A stretch of DNA of 64,000 nucleotides from Nocardia sp. SYP-A9097. Lineage in GTDB: Bacteria > Actinomycetota > Actinomycetes > Mycobacteriales > Mycobacteriaceae. Where the stretch lies: the NCBI RefSeq assembly GCF_009649815.1, contig NZ_WJIC01000004.1, positions 434,001-498,000 of the forward strand, in the 5' to 3' direction. Position numbers and translations under genes: made by a program. Every line of letters starts with the position of its first letter. The stretch's first letter is position 1. The notes beneath the pieces were generated by a model. It had not been told where the DNA came from. It searched no databases and saw nothing but the letters and a program-made list of their open reading frames with translations. Of the stretch, positions 17,402 through 25,313 are shown piece by piece.

Positions 17402-17663
17402 CGCCAACTCCCGAGCGGCGGCGGGGGGTTCGGTCGAGCTCGGCGTCGCGGATGTCTACGGGGCGGTGAGCTCCACCCTCGACCCACCACCAACCCTCGA
17501 CGAGGTGGCTCTTATTTTGGCCGTCCTCGACTCCGAGGCAGTGCAGTACCAGTGCGGCCAGCCAGTCGAGCAAGTAGTCGGTGGCGTAATGGACCTGGTC
17601 GAGGACATTAAAGAGGGCCGACCGGTCGGGCCGCCGGTCGTTCTCGACGACGATCCGTACTGA
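17402..17663. other. Ambiguous stretch with two antisense open frames
   Basis: Both strands are open. The minus frame reads YLLDWLAALVLHCLGVEDGQ, then VEGWWWVEGGAH, with high GC at third positions, and could be the upstream part of the broken 17046-17401 gene or a separate gene. The plus frame reads TLDEVALILAVLDSEAVQYQ with an acidic end at 17663. Neither has a good start. I favour the minus strand. Confidence 0.3.
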
Positions 17664-17742
17664 CCTTTGGCGCGGGTTACAGGCTGGTAGTTATTCCACA
17701 CCAGGCGGCGAACCCTCGAATGGTGTCTGAGGTTCCCCCCGA

Positions 17743-18432
17743 ATGGTGGACAGGGGAGTACCTCACTCCGCCACCCAAGCCCGCACCCTGCTGACTTCGA
17801 TCACCGCCGACGGGCCAGTCGAACGAGTCCAGAAACGTCTGGTGAGTGAGCAGGTCGACGAGCTCGAGGTCATCGACGGAAAGATCAAGGCCTCCGACAA
17901 GGAATTGCGGGGGCTGATCGCCGACCGCGGCTCGACGTTGATGGATCTCAACGGGATCGGGCCCTCCAGCGCGGCAAGGCTTTTGGCTGATATTGGTAAT
18001 ATTCATCGCTTCGCGACCCGGGACCGGTTCGCGTCCTGGAACGGCACCGCACCATTGGATGCCTCTTCCGGTGACCAGCAGCGGCACCGCCTTTCCCGCT
18101 CGGGCAACCGCAAGATCAATCGGGTGCTGCACATCATGGCCGTGGTCCAGTTGCGTCGCCGCACCACCGGTCGCGCCTACTACGACCGCAAACGACTCGC
18201 GGGCAAGACCTCGAAGGAAGCGTTGCGGGCCTTGAAGCGGCGGCTATCGAATGCCGTCTTCACATGCATGCTCGCTGATCAGGACAGACATGAATTGGCA
18301 GGCCCGGGAGGGCAATCGGGAACGACTACACACTCCAGCGCGACCGGATTCAACCCGAACACCGATCCTTCGGACAAGCCACATCCCGGACCCACCAAAC
18401 AGCCTAACTCCGCACGCACATCGTCGTCTTGA
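17743..18432 (+). mobile_element. IS110-family transposase remnant, N-terminus missing
   Basis: The sequence matches the C-terminal half of IS110/IS116/IS902 transposases: MDLNGIGPSSAARLLADIG, then FASWNGTAPLDASSGDQQRH, the SRSGNRKINRVLHIMA segment, and GRAYYDRKRLAGKTSKEALR. This is the serine-containing transposase_20 domain. The N-terminal DEDD RuvC-like catalytic domain (about 150 residues) is absent, so it cannot transpose alone. No clear terminal repeats were seen, which fits IS110 elements. It is the only transposase in the window. Confidence 0.85.
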
Positions 18433-18658
18433 CTGAAGGGGCGCCATTATCGTGCACTTGCCGGTGGCCGAGCGGTGCTCAGCCCATTGATCTTTCGGAG
18501 TATCGCGCTGGCCGGTTCCGGTCGGTGGCAGAAGTGGGCGTTCGCCTGCTCGTGAAGTTGATGTATCCGCATGTGGTGCGGCCAGGTTGTCCGCTCCGAG
18601 GACCTGGGCAACCTGGTACAGGCCTTCCGAAATGTCAGCAGCTCGCCCGAGCCGGGCC

Positions 18659-18832
18659 CTGTTCGACGACTCCACGATTACCGCCGAACTGCAGCGACTC
18701 GAACACGAACAACTCGACGACGGCGGCTGGGACTTCGACTTCCTGCACTACTTTGCCGGCCAGACCGTGGAATGGCGCGGCCTGACCACCCTGGCCGCCA
18801 TCCGAACCCTGCGAGAGCACCGACGGATCTGA
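18659..18832 (+). pseudogene. C-terminal fragment resembling prenyltransferase/squalene-cyclase-like repeat protein
   Basis: The last 55 codons read ELQRLEHEQLDDGGWDFDF, then TVEWRGLTTLAAIRTLREH and a stop. The DGGW motif and the WRG-x-TLxAIRTLR ending are typical of the end of all-alpha prenyltransferase-like repeat proteins. The rest of the gene is not present upstream. It lies just after the IS110 remnant, so insertion or deletion may have removed it. Confidence 0.5.
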
Positions 18833-18944
18833 CCCGCACCACAACAGCTGCTTCGACATCTGCACCATCGAGGACCACGACGCCCGAGGACGTCGTCAGC
18901 CATCGTTTTCCGAACGTCTACCAAGCACGCCTGTTCGGTCCTGG

Positions 18945-19115
18945 CTATCGAAGCCGATTCCGCCCGACCGTCGAGTTCGGTAGGGCGGGAAGTACATCGG
19001 TGGGTGCATCCAGCGCAACGTGCAGGCGGGTGCAGAAGGCGTCGATGCTGTCGTAGCGAGTGAGAACCTCTTCGAGCAGCCGGTGACCAGCTGTCGCTTC
19101 GATCGTGCCGCTCAC
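18945..19115 (-). CDS. Small hypothetical protein, 56 aa
   Basis: GTG 19115 is preceded by GAGAGGGG at a workable distance. The peptide has helix-like sequence (HRLLEEVLTRYDSIDAFCTR) and a tail LPNSTVGRNRLR. Family unknown. The codon usage is reasonable for this genome, but the region is degraded, so it may be a relic. Confidence 0.4.
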   Translation of the reverse strand: MSGTIEATAGHRLLEEVLTRYDSIDAFCTRLHVALDAPTDVLPALPNSTVGRNRLR

Positions 19116-19337
19116 TTCTGTCCCCTCTCGGAAGTGCTGCCGCGGGTCTGGACTGGCGTTGCCCGGCATTCTGCACCCTGCCCTCGCCCACGGGGCAGCT
19201 TCTTCACAGCTATCTATGACTTTCTGTGCCGACAGCACTCTCGATTCGTGTCAGCAGGCGAGGAATCGACCTGCTCGGACCTCGGCGGCCAGTACGGTCC
19301 GGCGAAGGGTGAGCTGATCGGGGACACACGGCGGCGC

Positions 19338-19889
19338 TCAGGTTCGGTTACTCCGCCGCGACCGTTTCGCCTCACCCCGCCGGGTGGATCGCCCAGACTC
19401 CCGATCCACCCGGCCCCGCCACCCCATCACCGGTGCAAGACCGGCACGGGAGTTCACCTGCCTGGGCTTGTTCGCCGACCGACATCCGGCGCGAGCCAGC
19501 CCGGGTAGAGATTCACTGAGAGGTTGCCAAAACCCGGGTTTCTGGCACAAAAGGTCACTGTTGCGCCGTCTTTCCCCGTCTACAGTGGTCGTCGTCGCCG
19601 AGTGCTGGGGGTTCGCCCGGAGATGATGGGTAGGTGTCTCGACTCTGCCGGTCCCAAACGCACATCCCAGCGTTCGGCAATCGAGACCCCTACTCCCACC
19701 CAACCGGCCACTTGAAGCTTCACCGACGTGAACGTGCTCGACCATGTCCACCAGTTCGGAGAGCTGATAGATGAATGCCGCGGTTCCCGTTCCCATTGCC
19801 TGGCCGAGGAGGGCATCGGCTTCCTTCCACGTCGATGCGTGAACGACGTGCTCGCCCACCCCGTCACGCCGCACACCTCGATGTCTCAT
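19338..19889 (-). CDS. Doubtful ORF, 183 aa; only the N-terminal third looks coding
   Basis: The first 60 residues look like a genuine protein (WKEADALLGQAMGTGTAAFI, then YQLSELVDMVEHVHVGEA). After that the sequence becomes Arg/Thr-rich and compositionally odd, like an out-of-frame translation. A frameshift near 19690-19710 would explain this. No family recognised; treated as a probable relic. Confidence 0.3.
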   Translation of the reverse strand: MRHRGVRRDGVGEHVVHASTWKEADALLGQAMGTGTAAFIYQLSELVDMVEHVHVGEASSGRLGGSRGLDCRTLGCAFGTGRVETPTHHLRANPQHSATTTTVDGERRRNSDLLCQKPGFWQPLSESLPGLARAGCRSANKPRQVNSRAGLAPVMGWRGRVDRESGRSTRRGEAKRSRRSNRT

Positions 19890-20110
19890 CGTGTTTCCTC
19901 CTGCAAGGTCGGGTCACCCGGCGCGACCGGCTTCGAACACGCGGGGCACGTCCTCACATGCGTAGATTTCCTGCGAATCCCGATACTGAGACTGGCGCGC
20001 GGCGTACTTTGGCTATGCCAGACCCTGCGGTGACGAGCTGGCCCAGTCACCTCACGTAATGGCGGCGACACGTGGTGCGAGTGCGGAACTTCCGGACGAA
20101 GGGGCGACTC

Positions 20111-21478
20111 ATGGCAGCCGATGTCGATTTTTGTATCGTGGGCGCGGGTTTCGCGGGATTGACCGCCGCGCTGCGGCTGAAGCAGGCCGGCCGCTCGGTC
20201 GCTCTGCTGGAGGCGCGTGACCGGGTCGGAGGTCGCACCTTCACCGAGTTCCTGCCCGACGGGACCTGGATCGATCGCGGCGGCGCGTGGGTCGGCCCCG
20301 GGCAGGACCGTATCAAGGCCCTGATGGCTGAATTCAGCGTGACCGAATACAAGGAGTATGTCGACGGCGACGCGATGATGATCGTCGACGGCAAGAAGCA
20401 CCGTTACTCCGGCACCATTCCCTGGGCGATGAGCCCGTGGGCGATCGCCAACCTCGGAGCTGGCCTGTTCGAGGTCGGGCAGATGTGCAAGTCGATCCCG
20501 TTCGACGCTCCGTGGGAGGCCAAGAAGGCCAGCGAGTGGGATCGAATCTCCCTGGGGGAGTGGCTGAGTCGAAATATTCACTCCCATCAGGCGCGCGAGA
20601 TGCTCGACATGGCGTTCGCCGGCATTTACACCTCGGCCGCCTCGGAGGTGTCGTTGTTGTGGGCGCTGCACCAGATGGGCTCGGGCGGCGGGCCGGTGTT
20701 CGTCATCTCCAACAAGGACGGCGCCCAGGACGCCAGGGTGCACGGCGGTATGGGTGCGATCTATGGGCCGATGGCCGCCGAACTCGGTGACGCGCTGCAT
20801 CTTTCGAGACCGGTGGACCTCATTGCGCAGGACGAGGACGGCGTCAGCGTCCACTCCGAGCGGCTCACCGTCCGCGCTCGGCACGCGATCGTCGCCGTGC
20901 CGTTGGCCGTCGCCACGCAAATCGCCTACGAGCCAATGCTTCCCGTCGACCGCGCCTTCCTGCACCGGCGCATGCCCAGTGGTGCCGTCTACAAGATCTC
21001 GGTCGTCTACGACACCGCGTTCTGGCGCGCTGACGGCCTGTGTGGACAGTCGGCCGCGCCCGGCAGCCCGGCCACTCTGACCATCGACGCCTGCACGGAC
21101 ACCGGCACTCCTGGCATCATGTGCGTGATCACCGAAGGTCCCGCGGCTCGCAAGCTTGGGCTACTCGATCCGGCGGAACGTAAAGCTGTGGTGATCAACG
21201 AACTGGTCGACCGGTTCGGGGCGAAGGCCTCGTCCCCGGTCAGCTACCACGAGCAGAACTGGACGGTCGAGCGCTACTCCGGCGGTGGAATGATCAGTCA
21301 TGCGCCACCGGGTGTGCTCACCGAGTTCGGTCACGCGCTACGCACCCCGTGCGGGCGGATCCACTGGGCCGGGAGTGAGAGCTCGGCGATCATGTGCGGC
21401 TGGATCGACGGTGCGGTGCGGTCGGGGGAACGTGCCGCCGCAGAGGCAATGGCCGCCGAAGGCGTTGTGGCGAGGTAG
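20111..21478 (+). CDS. Flavin monoamine oxidase family protein
   Basis: This is an FAD-dependent amine oxidase that would oxidise an amine to an aldehyde or imine with release of ammonia and H2O2. The Rossmann motif VGAGFAGLTAALRLKQAG is near the start, followed by EARDRVGGRT, the FAD-binding signature. The C-terminal IHWAGSESSAIMCGWIDGAV matches the end of the family, where the flavin-contacting region lies. The length of about 455 aa is full. ATG 20111 follows AAGGGGCG; a GTG at 20072 is possible but has no site. No signal peptide. It is the only intact catabolic enzyme in the disturbed region. Substrate cannot be read from sequence. Confidence 0.9.
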   Translation: MAADVDFCIVGAGFAGLTAALRLKQAGRSVALLEARDRVGGRTFTEFLPDGTWIDRGGAWVGPGQDRIKALMAEFSVTEYKEYVDGDAMMIVDGKKHRYSGTIPWAMSPWAIANLGAGLFEVGQMCKSIPFDAPWEAKKASEWDRISLGEWLSRNIHSHQAREMLDMAFAGIYTSAASEVSLLWALHQMGSGGGPVFVISNKDGAQDARVHGGMGAIYGPMAAELGDALHLSRPVDLIAQDEDGVSVHSERLTVRARHAIVAVPLAVATQIAYEPMLPVDRAFLHRRMPSGAVYKISVVYDTAFWRADGLCGQSAAPGSPATLTIDACTDTGTPGIMCVITEGPAARKLGLLDPAERKAVVINELVDRFGAKASSPVSYHEQNWTVERYSGGGMISHAPPGVLTEFGHALRTPCGRIHWAGSESSAIMCGWIDGAVRSGERAAAEAMAAEGVVAR

Positions 21479-21481
21479 GTT

Positions 21482-21682
21482 TCAGCGCCCGGCCCGCCAG
21501 CGGGCGATCTCGCGGCCGATCTCTGTGCACGCTGGGCGATGGAAGAACCATTCCTGGCCGATCCGGTACCAGTTGTTGGTGCTCTGCAGGTGTCCCAAGG
21601 TGCCGGACGTGAGGAAGTCGGCGCGGCGGGAGAAGACGTGCTCGAGTGGCAGCATCTGGCGCTGTATCCCGGCGTTGCCGGA
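21482..21682 (-). pseudogene. Orphan C-terminal fragment of an ABC1/UbiB-type kinase-like protein
   Basis: The last 66 codons read QMLPLEHVFSRRADFLTSGT, then LGHLQSTNNWYRIGQEWFFH. This aligns with the C-terminus of the intact 8417-9919 protein (LPPEHLFSRRVDFWTCATLG, then HLRATANWHRIAREWLYD). Upstream the frame becomes non-homologous, and no kinase motifs are present. It is a remnant of a second copy, convergent with the amine oxidase gene. Confidence 0.7.
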
Positions 21683-21797
21683 GACACACCTCGAAGACAT
21701 CGACTTCAGCGCTGCCCGATTCTCTGGTGCCGTCCGGTTCGAGCGCGCGATCTTCTCCGGCGCCGCCGTGTTCGAGGACGCGACCGCCCGGTCCTGA
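21678..21797 (+). pseudogene. Pentapeptide-repeat fragment
   Basis: About 35 codons read DIDFSAARFSGAVRFERAIF, then SGAAVFEDA. Every fifth residue is F, I or V, giving the A(D/N)LXX-type pentapeptide helix pattern, and the frame stops at 21797. No start or further repeats are present, so it is the tail end of a lost gene. It abuts the ABC1 fragment on the opposite strand. Confidence 0.55.
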
Positions 21798-21845
21798 CCG
21801 GCCTTGCAGATACCTTCACCCCCAACTGAACCCGCTATTCCGCGT

Positions 21846-22203
21846 TCAGAACGATGAGCCCGTGCCGCCGAAGGGCCACGGCGGAATCGGCCCGTTGTCG
21901 ACCACCACATTGTCGTACCGAATCCGGAATCTCGGCGGGTGGCCCAGCGAAGAGGTACTGGAAGGGCCGTAGTTCGGGGGGCACACCGCAACGTCCCAGC
22001 TCGTCGTCCAACTCGCTGAAGTAGGCAATGGGATTGCGGAAGCACCCGACCTCTTCGGGTTCGGAACTGTTGCAGGCGATGATGATCTGGAGGGCCGTGT
22101 TGTACGCACAGCCCGCCCATTCGCCCGCAGCGTCAGCCCGACCATCGATGAGGTGGTCGAGGGCGTCGGGGATGGACAGATCCCAGAAGATGTCCACCGG
22201 CAA
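21846..22203 (-). pseudogene. Frameshifted hypothetical gene (DUF7691-like?)
   Basis: The frame from TTG 22203 reads MPVDIFWDLSIPDALDHLID, CNSSEPEEVGCFRNPIAYFS and CGVPPELRPFQYLFAGPP. A sensible continuation, RYDNVVVDNGPIPPWPFGGT, exists only in the neighbouring frame and stops at 21846. The break is near 21910-21930. It resembles Nocardia proteins I tentatively link to DUF7691, normally longer. Probably inactive. Confidence 0.5.
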
Positions 22204-22211
22204 CTATCCCC

Positions 22212-22844
22212 TTACGACGGCGCTGGCGCGGGTGCGGGGGGCGGCAGTTCGGGGTTTGGCGCAGGCGGTGGGACAGGCGTATCTGGCTCACGGGCGATCT
22301 GGATGAACCTGGCCAGTTGCCATTCATAGCTTTGCGAAGAACCCCGGATGGCGAGGCCGATGTCTTTGCGTACTACCTCGTAGTACTTGCGGCGGGCTTG
22401 GCTGGTCGCCTCGACGGCTTCTGGCCACGCCGCGCCGGTGATTCGGCCGACCGCGATCAACTGCAGACTGTAGGCGCTTTCATGCCATGCCCGCGCGGCG
22501 GTGATCGCATCCTCGCTCGCGAGCATCAGGACGGATTCCCATCTCATCGTTCTCTCGTGCTCCGCGGCGGCGAGGGCGTCGACACCCTCGTCGAGTGGGA
22601 GTTTGTTGCTATCGGGGTGTATTCCCTGGTGTGCGGCAATGCGGACCGAGATACCGATTACCTTTTTCACGGCGTAGGCGTACTCGGTGTAGGCAGTCAG
22701 CCTCTTCTCGTCCCAGCGGATCGCTTGGGCTCGGCGCCACCGCGCCCGCTCGGCTGCCGAGGTCGACAGATAGGTCGCAGCGGCACCGAGCAGCACCCCG
22801 ACCAGCGCAGGTAACTGCTGCAGGAACGCGGTCACCTCACTCAC
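22212..22844 (-). CDS. Membrane-anchored helical protein, ~210 aa
   Basis: An N-terminal helix (LPALVGVLLGAAATYLSTSA) is followed by a basic segment ERARWRRAQAIRWDEKRLTA, a helical domain, and a Pro/Ala-rich tail. The layout parallels the 16156-16755 protein at the other side of the region. GTG 22844 is preferred; upstream residues look random. Function unknown. Confidence 0.68.
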   Translation of the reverse strand: MSEVTAFLQQLPALVGVLLGAAATYLSTSAAERARWRRAQAIRWDEKRLTAYTEYAYAVKKVIGISVRIAAHQGIHPDSNKLPLDEGVDALAAAEHERTMRWESVLMLASEDAITAARAWHESAYSLQLIAVGRITGAAWPEAVEATSQARRKYYEVVRKDIGLAIRGSSQSYEWQLARFIQIAREPDTPVPPPAPNPELPPPAPAPAPS

Positions 22845-23471
22845 GCCCTGCCGGCGACGATCCGGTGTGATATCTGAACCGCATGGCTCCCCCCTACATC
22901 CGGCCGCTCGGGTCCTCCCTACGAATTCTCCCCTCGCAGAGCGGTCTTCGGACAGGCTCGAGAGGAATCCGAAGGTCACAGCCCTGCAAGCAAGGACCTA
23001 CCCGGCGGTCGGTGTTCGGAACACGATGGTGGGTTCCAGGGATCACCGGTCGAACGCGAACGCTGTTGGCGATCTACCACCATCGCGTGACCTCTACCGG
23101 GACAGCCTGGCAGGCAACGGAGTTCTCGCCCAGTCGCCGTTGGCGAGTTTCTCTGCCTTCGCACACCCGACATCCCCCCGAATACACCCATAAGAAGCGG
23201 CTGGCACATCGAGTAGATGTCCTCGTATGCACTGTATTCGGCATGCGGGTGCGTTCGGCTGGCCTGCGGCTCGGCCGATCCGAGCCGCCCCGTAAGCGGC
23301 ATTATCGCTCACTCCCGCTGACTGAAGCCAGACCGGTTTAGCCCGGGCACCCGACGTGAACGCTTTGGTGGTGATGAAAACCCCACGCGCCGCGCCCACG
23401 CGAGCACTACGACCGGCCGCGCGCCGCAGTGCTCGCTTCTCGCCAACAGGGTCTACTGCCGAAAGAGATTG
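22845..23471. other. Stretch without a supportable gene
   Basis: Several open frames cross this stretch on both strands, but all are Arg/Pro/Ser-rich with poor starts and no family resemblance. I see no RNA gene or repeat. It is part of the degraded region and includes the promoter side of the 22212-22844 gene. Confidence 0.5.
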
Positions 23472-23996
23472 TCAGTAGGAGGCATTGGCCCCGTACTCGG
23501 CCTGGGCGCGCGTAAAGCCGTCGTACACCAGCTGATCGATCAGTCCGGACCGAGAGAACGAGGTGTACTCGAGGTACTGCTTGGCGCTCTTTGCCGCCTG
23601 CTCGTTCCAGTCCACATTCAGGCTGTCCACTGCGAACGTAGCGTCTGCGGTGGAGAAGTCTTCGTACTCGAGCTGGTGAATCAGACCGCTGCGGGAGAAG
23701 GCAGAGTAGTCGAGGTACTGCTGGGCAGACCGGATGGCGTTGCGCTGGCTGGAGGTGATGTCCTGCTTGGCCGGGGAGAATTCGACCACGAGTGTCGATA
23801 CGGGCGCCGCGATATCCGGCTGAGCGACTTCGGCCGCGGCCGCAGCGCCGTTCCCTCCGGGTGCCGCCAGGGCGAGAGCCAGTACGGGGGCGCCGACCAG
23901 CCACACCCATTTCTTCTGCTTCTTCGGCGCGTCTGCGGCCGACAGGTAACTGGGCTGTGGGGTGGGGAACGGCTCGACGCGGGTGGGTGTGTTCAC
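23472..23996 (-). CDS. Ltp-repeat (host-cell-surface lipoprotein-like) protein
   Basis: Two tandem copies of the Ltp domain are visible: AIRSAQQYLDYSAFSRSGLI (then HQLEYEDFSTADATFAVDSL) and AAKSAKQYLEYTSFSRSGLI (then DQLVYDGFTRAQAEYGANA). In streptococcal phage TP-J34 this domain blocks entry of phage DNA. Here it follows a Pro-rich cytoplasmic N-terminus, a membrane helix (KKWVWLVGAPVLALALA) and an Ala-rich linker, so the repeats should lie outside the membrane. There is no lipobox. The start is uncertain: GTG 23996, or ATG at 24032/24029. It sits among relics of mobile DNA, which fits superinfection exclusion, though such proteins are also common in actinobacteria. Confidence 0.82.
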   Translation of the reverse strand: MNTPTRVEPFPTPQPSYLSAADAPKKQKKWVWLVGAPVLALALAAPGGNGAAAAAEVAQPDIAAPVSTLVVEFSPAKQDITSSQRNAIRSAQQYLDYSAFSRSGLIHQLEYEDFSTADATFAVDSLNVDWNEQAAKSAKQYLEYTSFSRSGLIDQLVYDGFTRAQAEYGANASY

Positions 23997-24032
23997 GGGT
24001 GTCCATTCATCAGGTGATGGGTGGAGCATCAT

Positions 24033-24573
24033 GCAGTCGTGCCATCTGCTGACGTCAGAGTGTTGTTAGCCGGTTAGGTGCGGTGAGTGCCGGTTAGGCA
24101 CGGGATGTCGGTGGGATGGCAGTTCATGTCCCCTGAGCATCTACGGGACCGCGTCGGCGCGGACTCGGCGTAACACGTCGCCCGGCCGACCGGGTGGCCT
24201 GCGTATGTGCTCAGAACCGAACGGCCGGTTGATCTTTCGCCGTGCGGCGCTGTCCGAACTGCGCAGCGCGCTATGCGGCAATAGCGTGCGTTCGGCGGCG
24301 CCAAAGGTTGGACCGCAGTGGCGGGTGCCCTCATCGCCGAGCTGATACGCCATCACGCTCTGTCGAAGTCGTGATAGGCAGCAGCCCAGTGGATTTCGTT
24401 GCATGCCCGCGTCGGGGGTAGCGCGGTCTGTGCTCTCTCCTGCCGATCTTGCGGTTCAATAGACCTGCGGATATTCTCCGAAGTGAGACCAGTGCTCACA
24501 AAGGAGAGTAATGCTCACATCTGCTGATGCACAGGGATATTTGTTGCAGGGTCGAGTAGATCCCGATACCTGA
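24033..24573. other. Stretch without a supportable gene
   Basis: No start, ribosome site or family signal was found on either strand. Base composition is slightly less GC-rich near 24450-24560. It includes the upstream region of the SRPBCC gene at 24574. Confidence 0.5.
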
Positions 24574-24987
24574 GTGCGTGTACGCGTCGAGACGGCCGTG
24601 AACGCGGACTCGGCGACTGTTTTTCGAGTACTGGCGGACTTGCCTCGCTGGCCGGACGTGCGTAAATCGATCACCAAGATGTCGGTCGATGGGCCGATCT
24701 CGGCAGGAACGCCGTTCCGATGGACATCGTCTGGCGCGGCCTTGAGGTCTACCTTGGCGGTAGTCACTCCGGGGCAGGAGGTGTCATGGAGGGGAAAATT
24801 CCTGTGGTTCACCGCAATCCACCGGAACACGATCATTCCACTGACCGGCAGCACTTCCATGCTCGTTGCCGAGGAGTCGATGAGCGGAGTAGGCATAGGA
24901 GTCCTGTACTCGCCATCGAAACTGGAGGACGAGTTGCGAGGGTGGGTCGACGACTTTGCCGACTTTTCGCAGCAAGAGCTGGGTTGA
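24574..24987 (+). CDS. SRPBCC (START-like) ligand-binding protein
   Basis: The protein is 137 aa and matches the polyketide-cyclase/SRPBCC pattern: VETAVNADSATVFRVLADLP and RWPDVRKSITKMSVDG at the N-terminus, RWTSSGAALRSTLAVVTPG in the middle, and a C-terminal helix DELRGWVDDFADFSQQEL. This fold holds a hydrophobic ligand in a cavity. The GTG start has a poor upstream site. Ligand and pathway unknown; a single gene. Confidence 0.75.
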   Translation: MRVRVETAVNADSATVFRVLADLPRWPDVRKSITKMSVDGPISAGTPFRWTSSGAALRSTLAVVTPGQEVSWRGKFLWFTAIHRNTIIPLTGSTSMLVAEESMSGVGIGVLYSPSKLEDELRGWVDDFADFSQQELG

Positions 24988-25250
24988 CCGGATCGGCCGG
25001 TCCGGGGTCCGGTCATCGGCATTATGGTGCGTTCGGCGGACACGCAGGTCGCCGGATGCGTTCACCTGCGGAATGCAGCCTGGAGAATCATTTGGGCATG
25101 ATCGTCGGCCATGCCTTCAACGTGATGGTCGAACCCCGCCGACAGCTCCTACGCCATCGGCTTCGACACCTACTCCCAGTCCCCGGGAACGAGGACACAC
25201 CGCTCGATTGAGCGGCCGCGCAGCGCTTTCGGGTCGGCATGTGTGTGGAA

Positions 25251-25291
25251 CGAGCCCGGCCCGCCTCTGAAAGTGAGGCGGGCCGGGCTCG
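25251..25291. terminator. Perfect 17-bp hairpin after the helicase gene
   Basis: Arms CGAGCCCGGCCCGCCTC (25251-25267) and GAGGCGGGCCGGGCTCG (25275-25291) enclose loop TGAAAGT. It starts 23 bases past the helicase stop on the minus strand. There is no strong T-run, but the very stable stem suggests termination or 3'-end protection. Confidence 0.75.
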
Positions 25292-25313
25292 TATTGGATT
25301 GTTTTGCTGAGGG

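Noticed and set aside
24456..25211. Several open frames around the SRPBCC gene on both strands
   Set aside because: Translations have no family signal or start site; the SRPBCC frame explains the coding signal.
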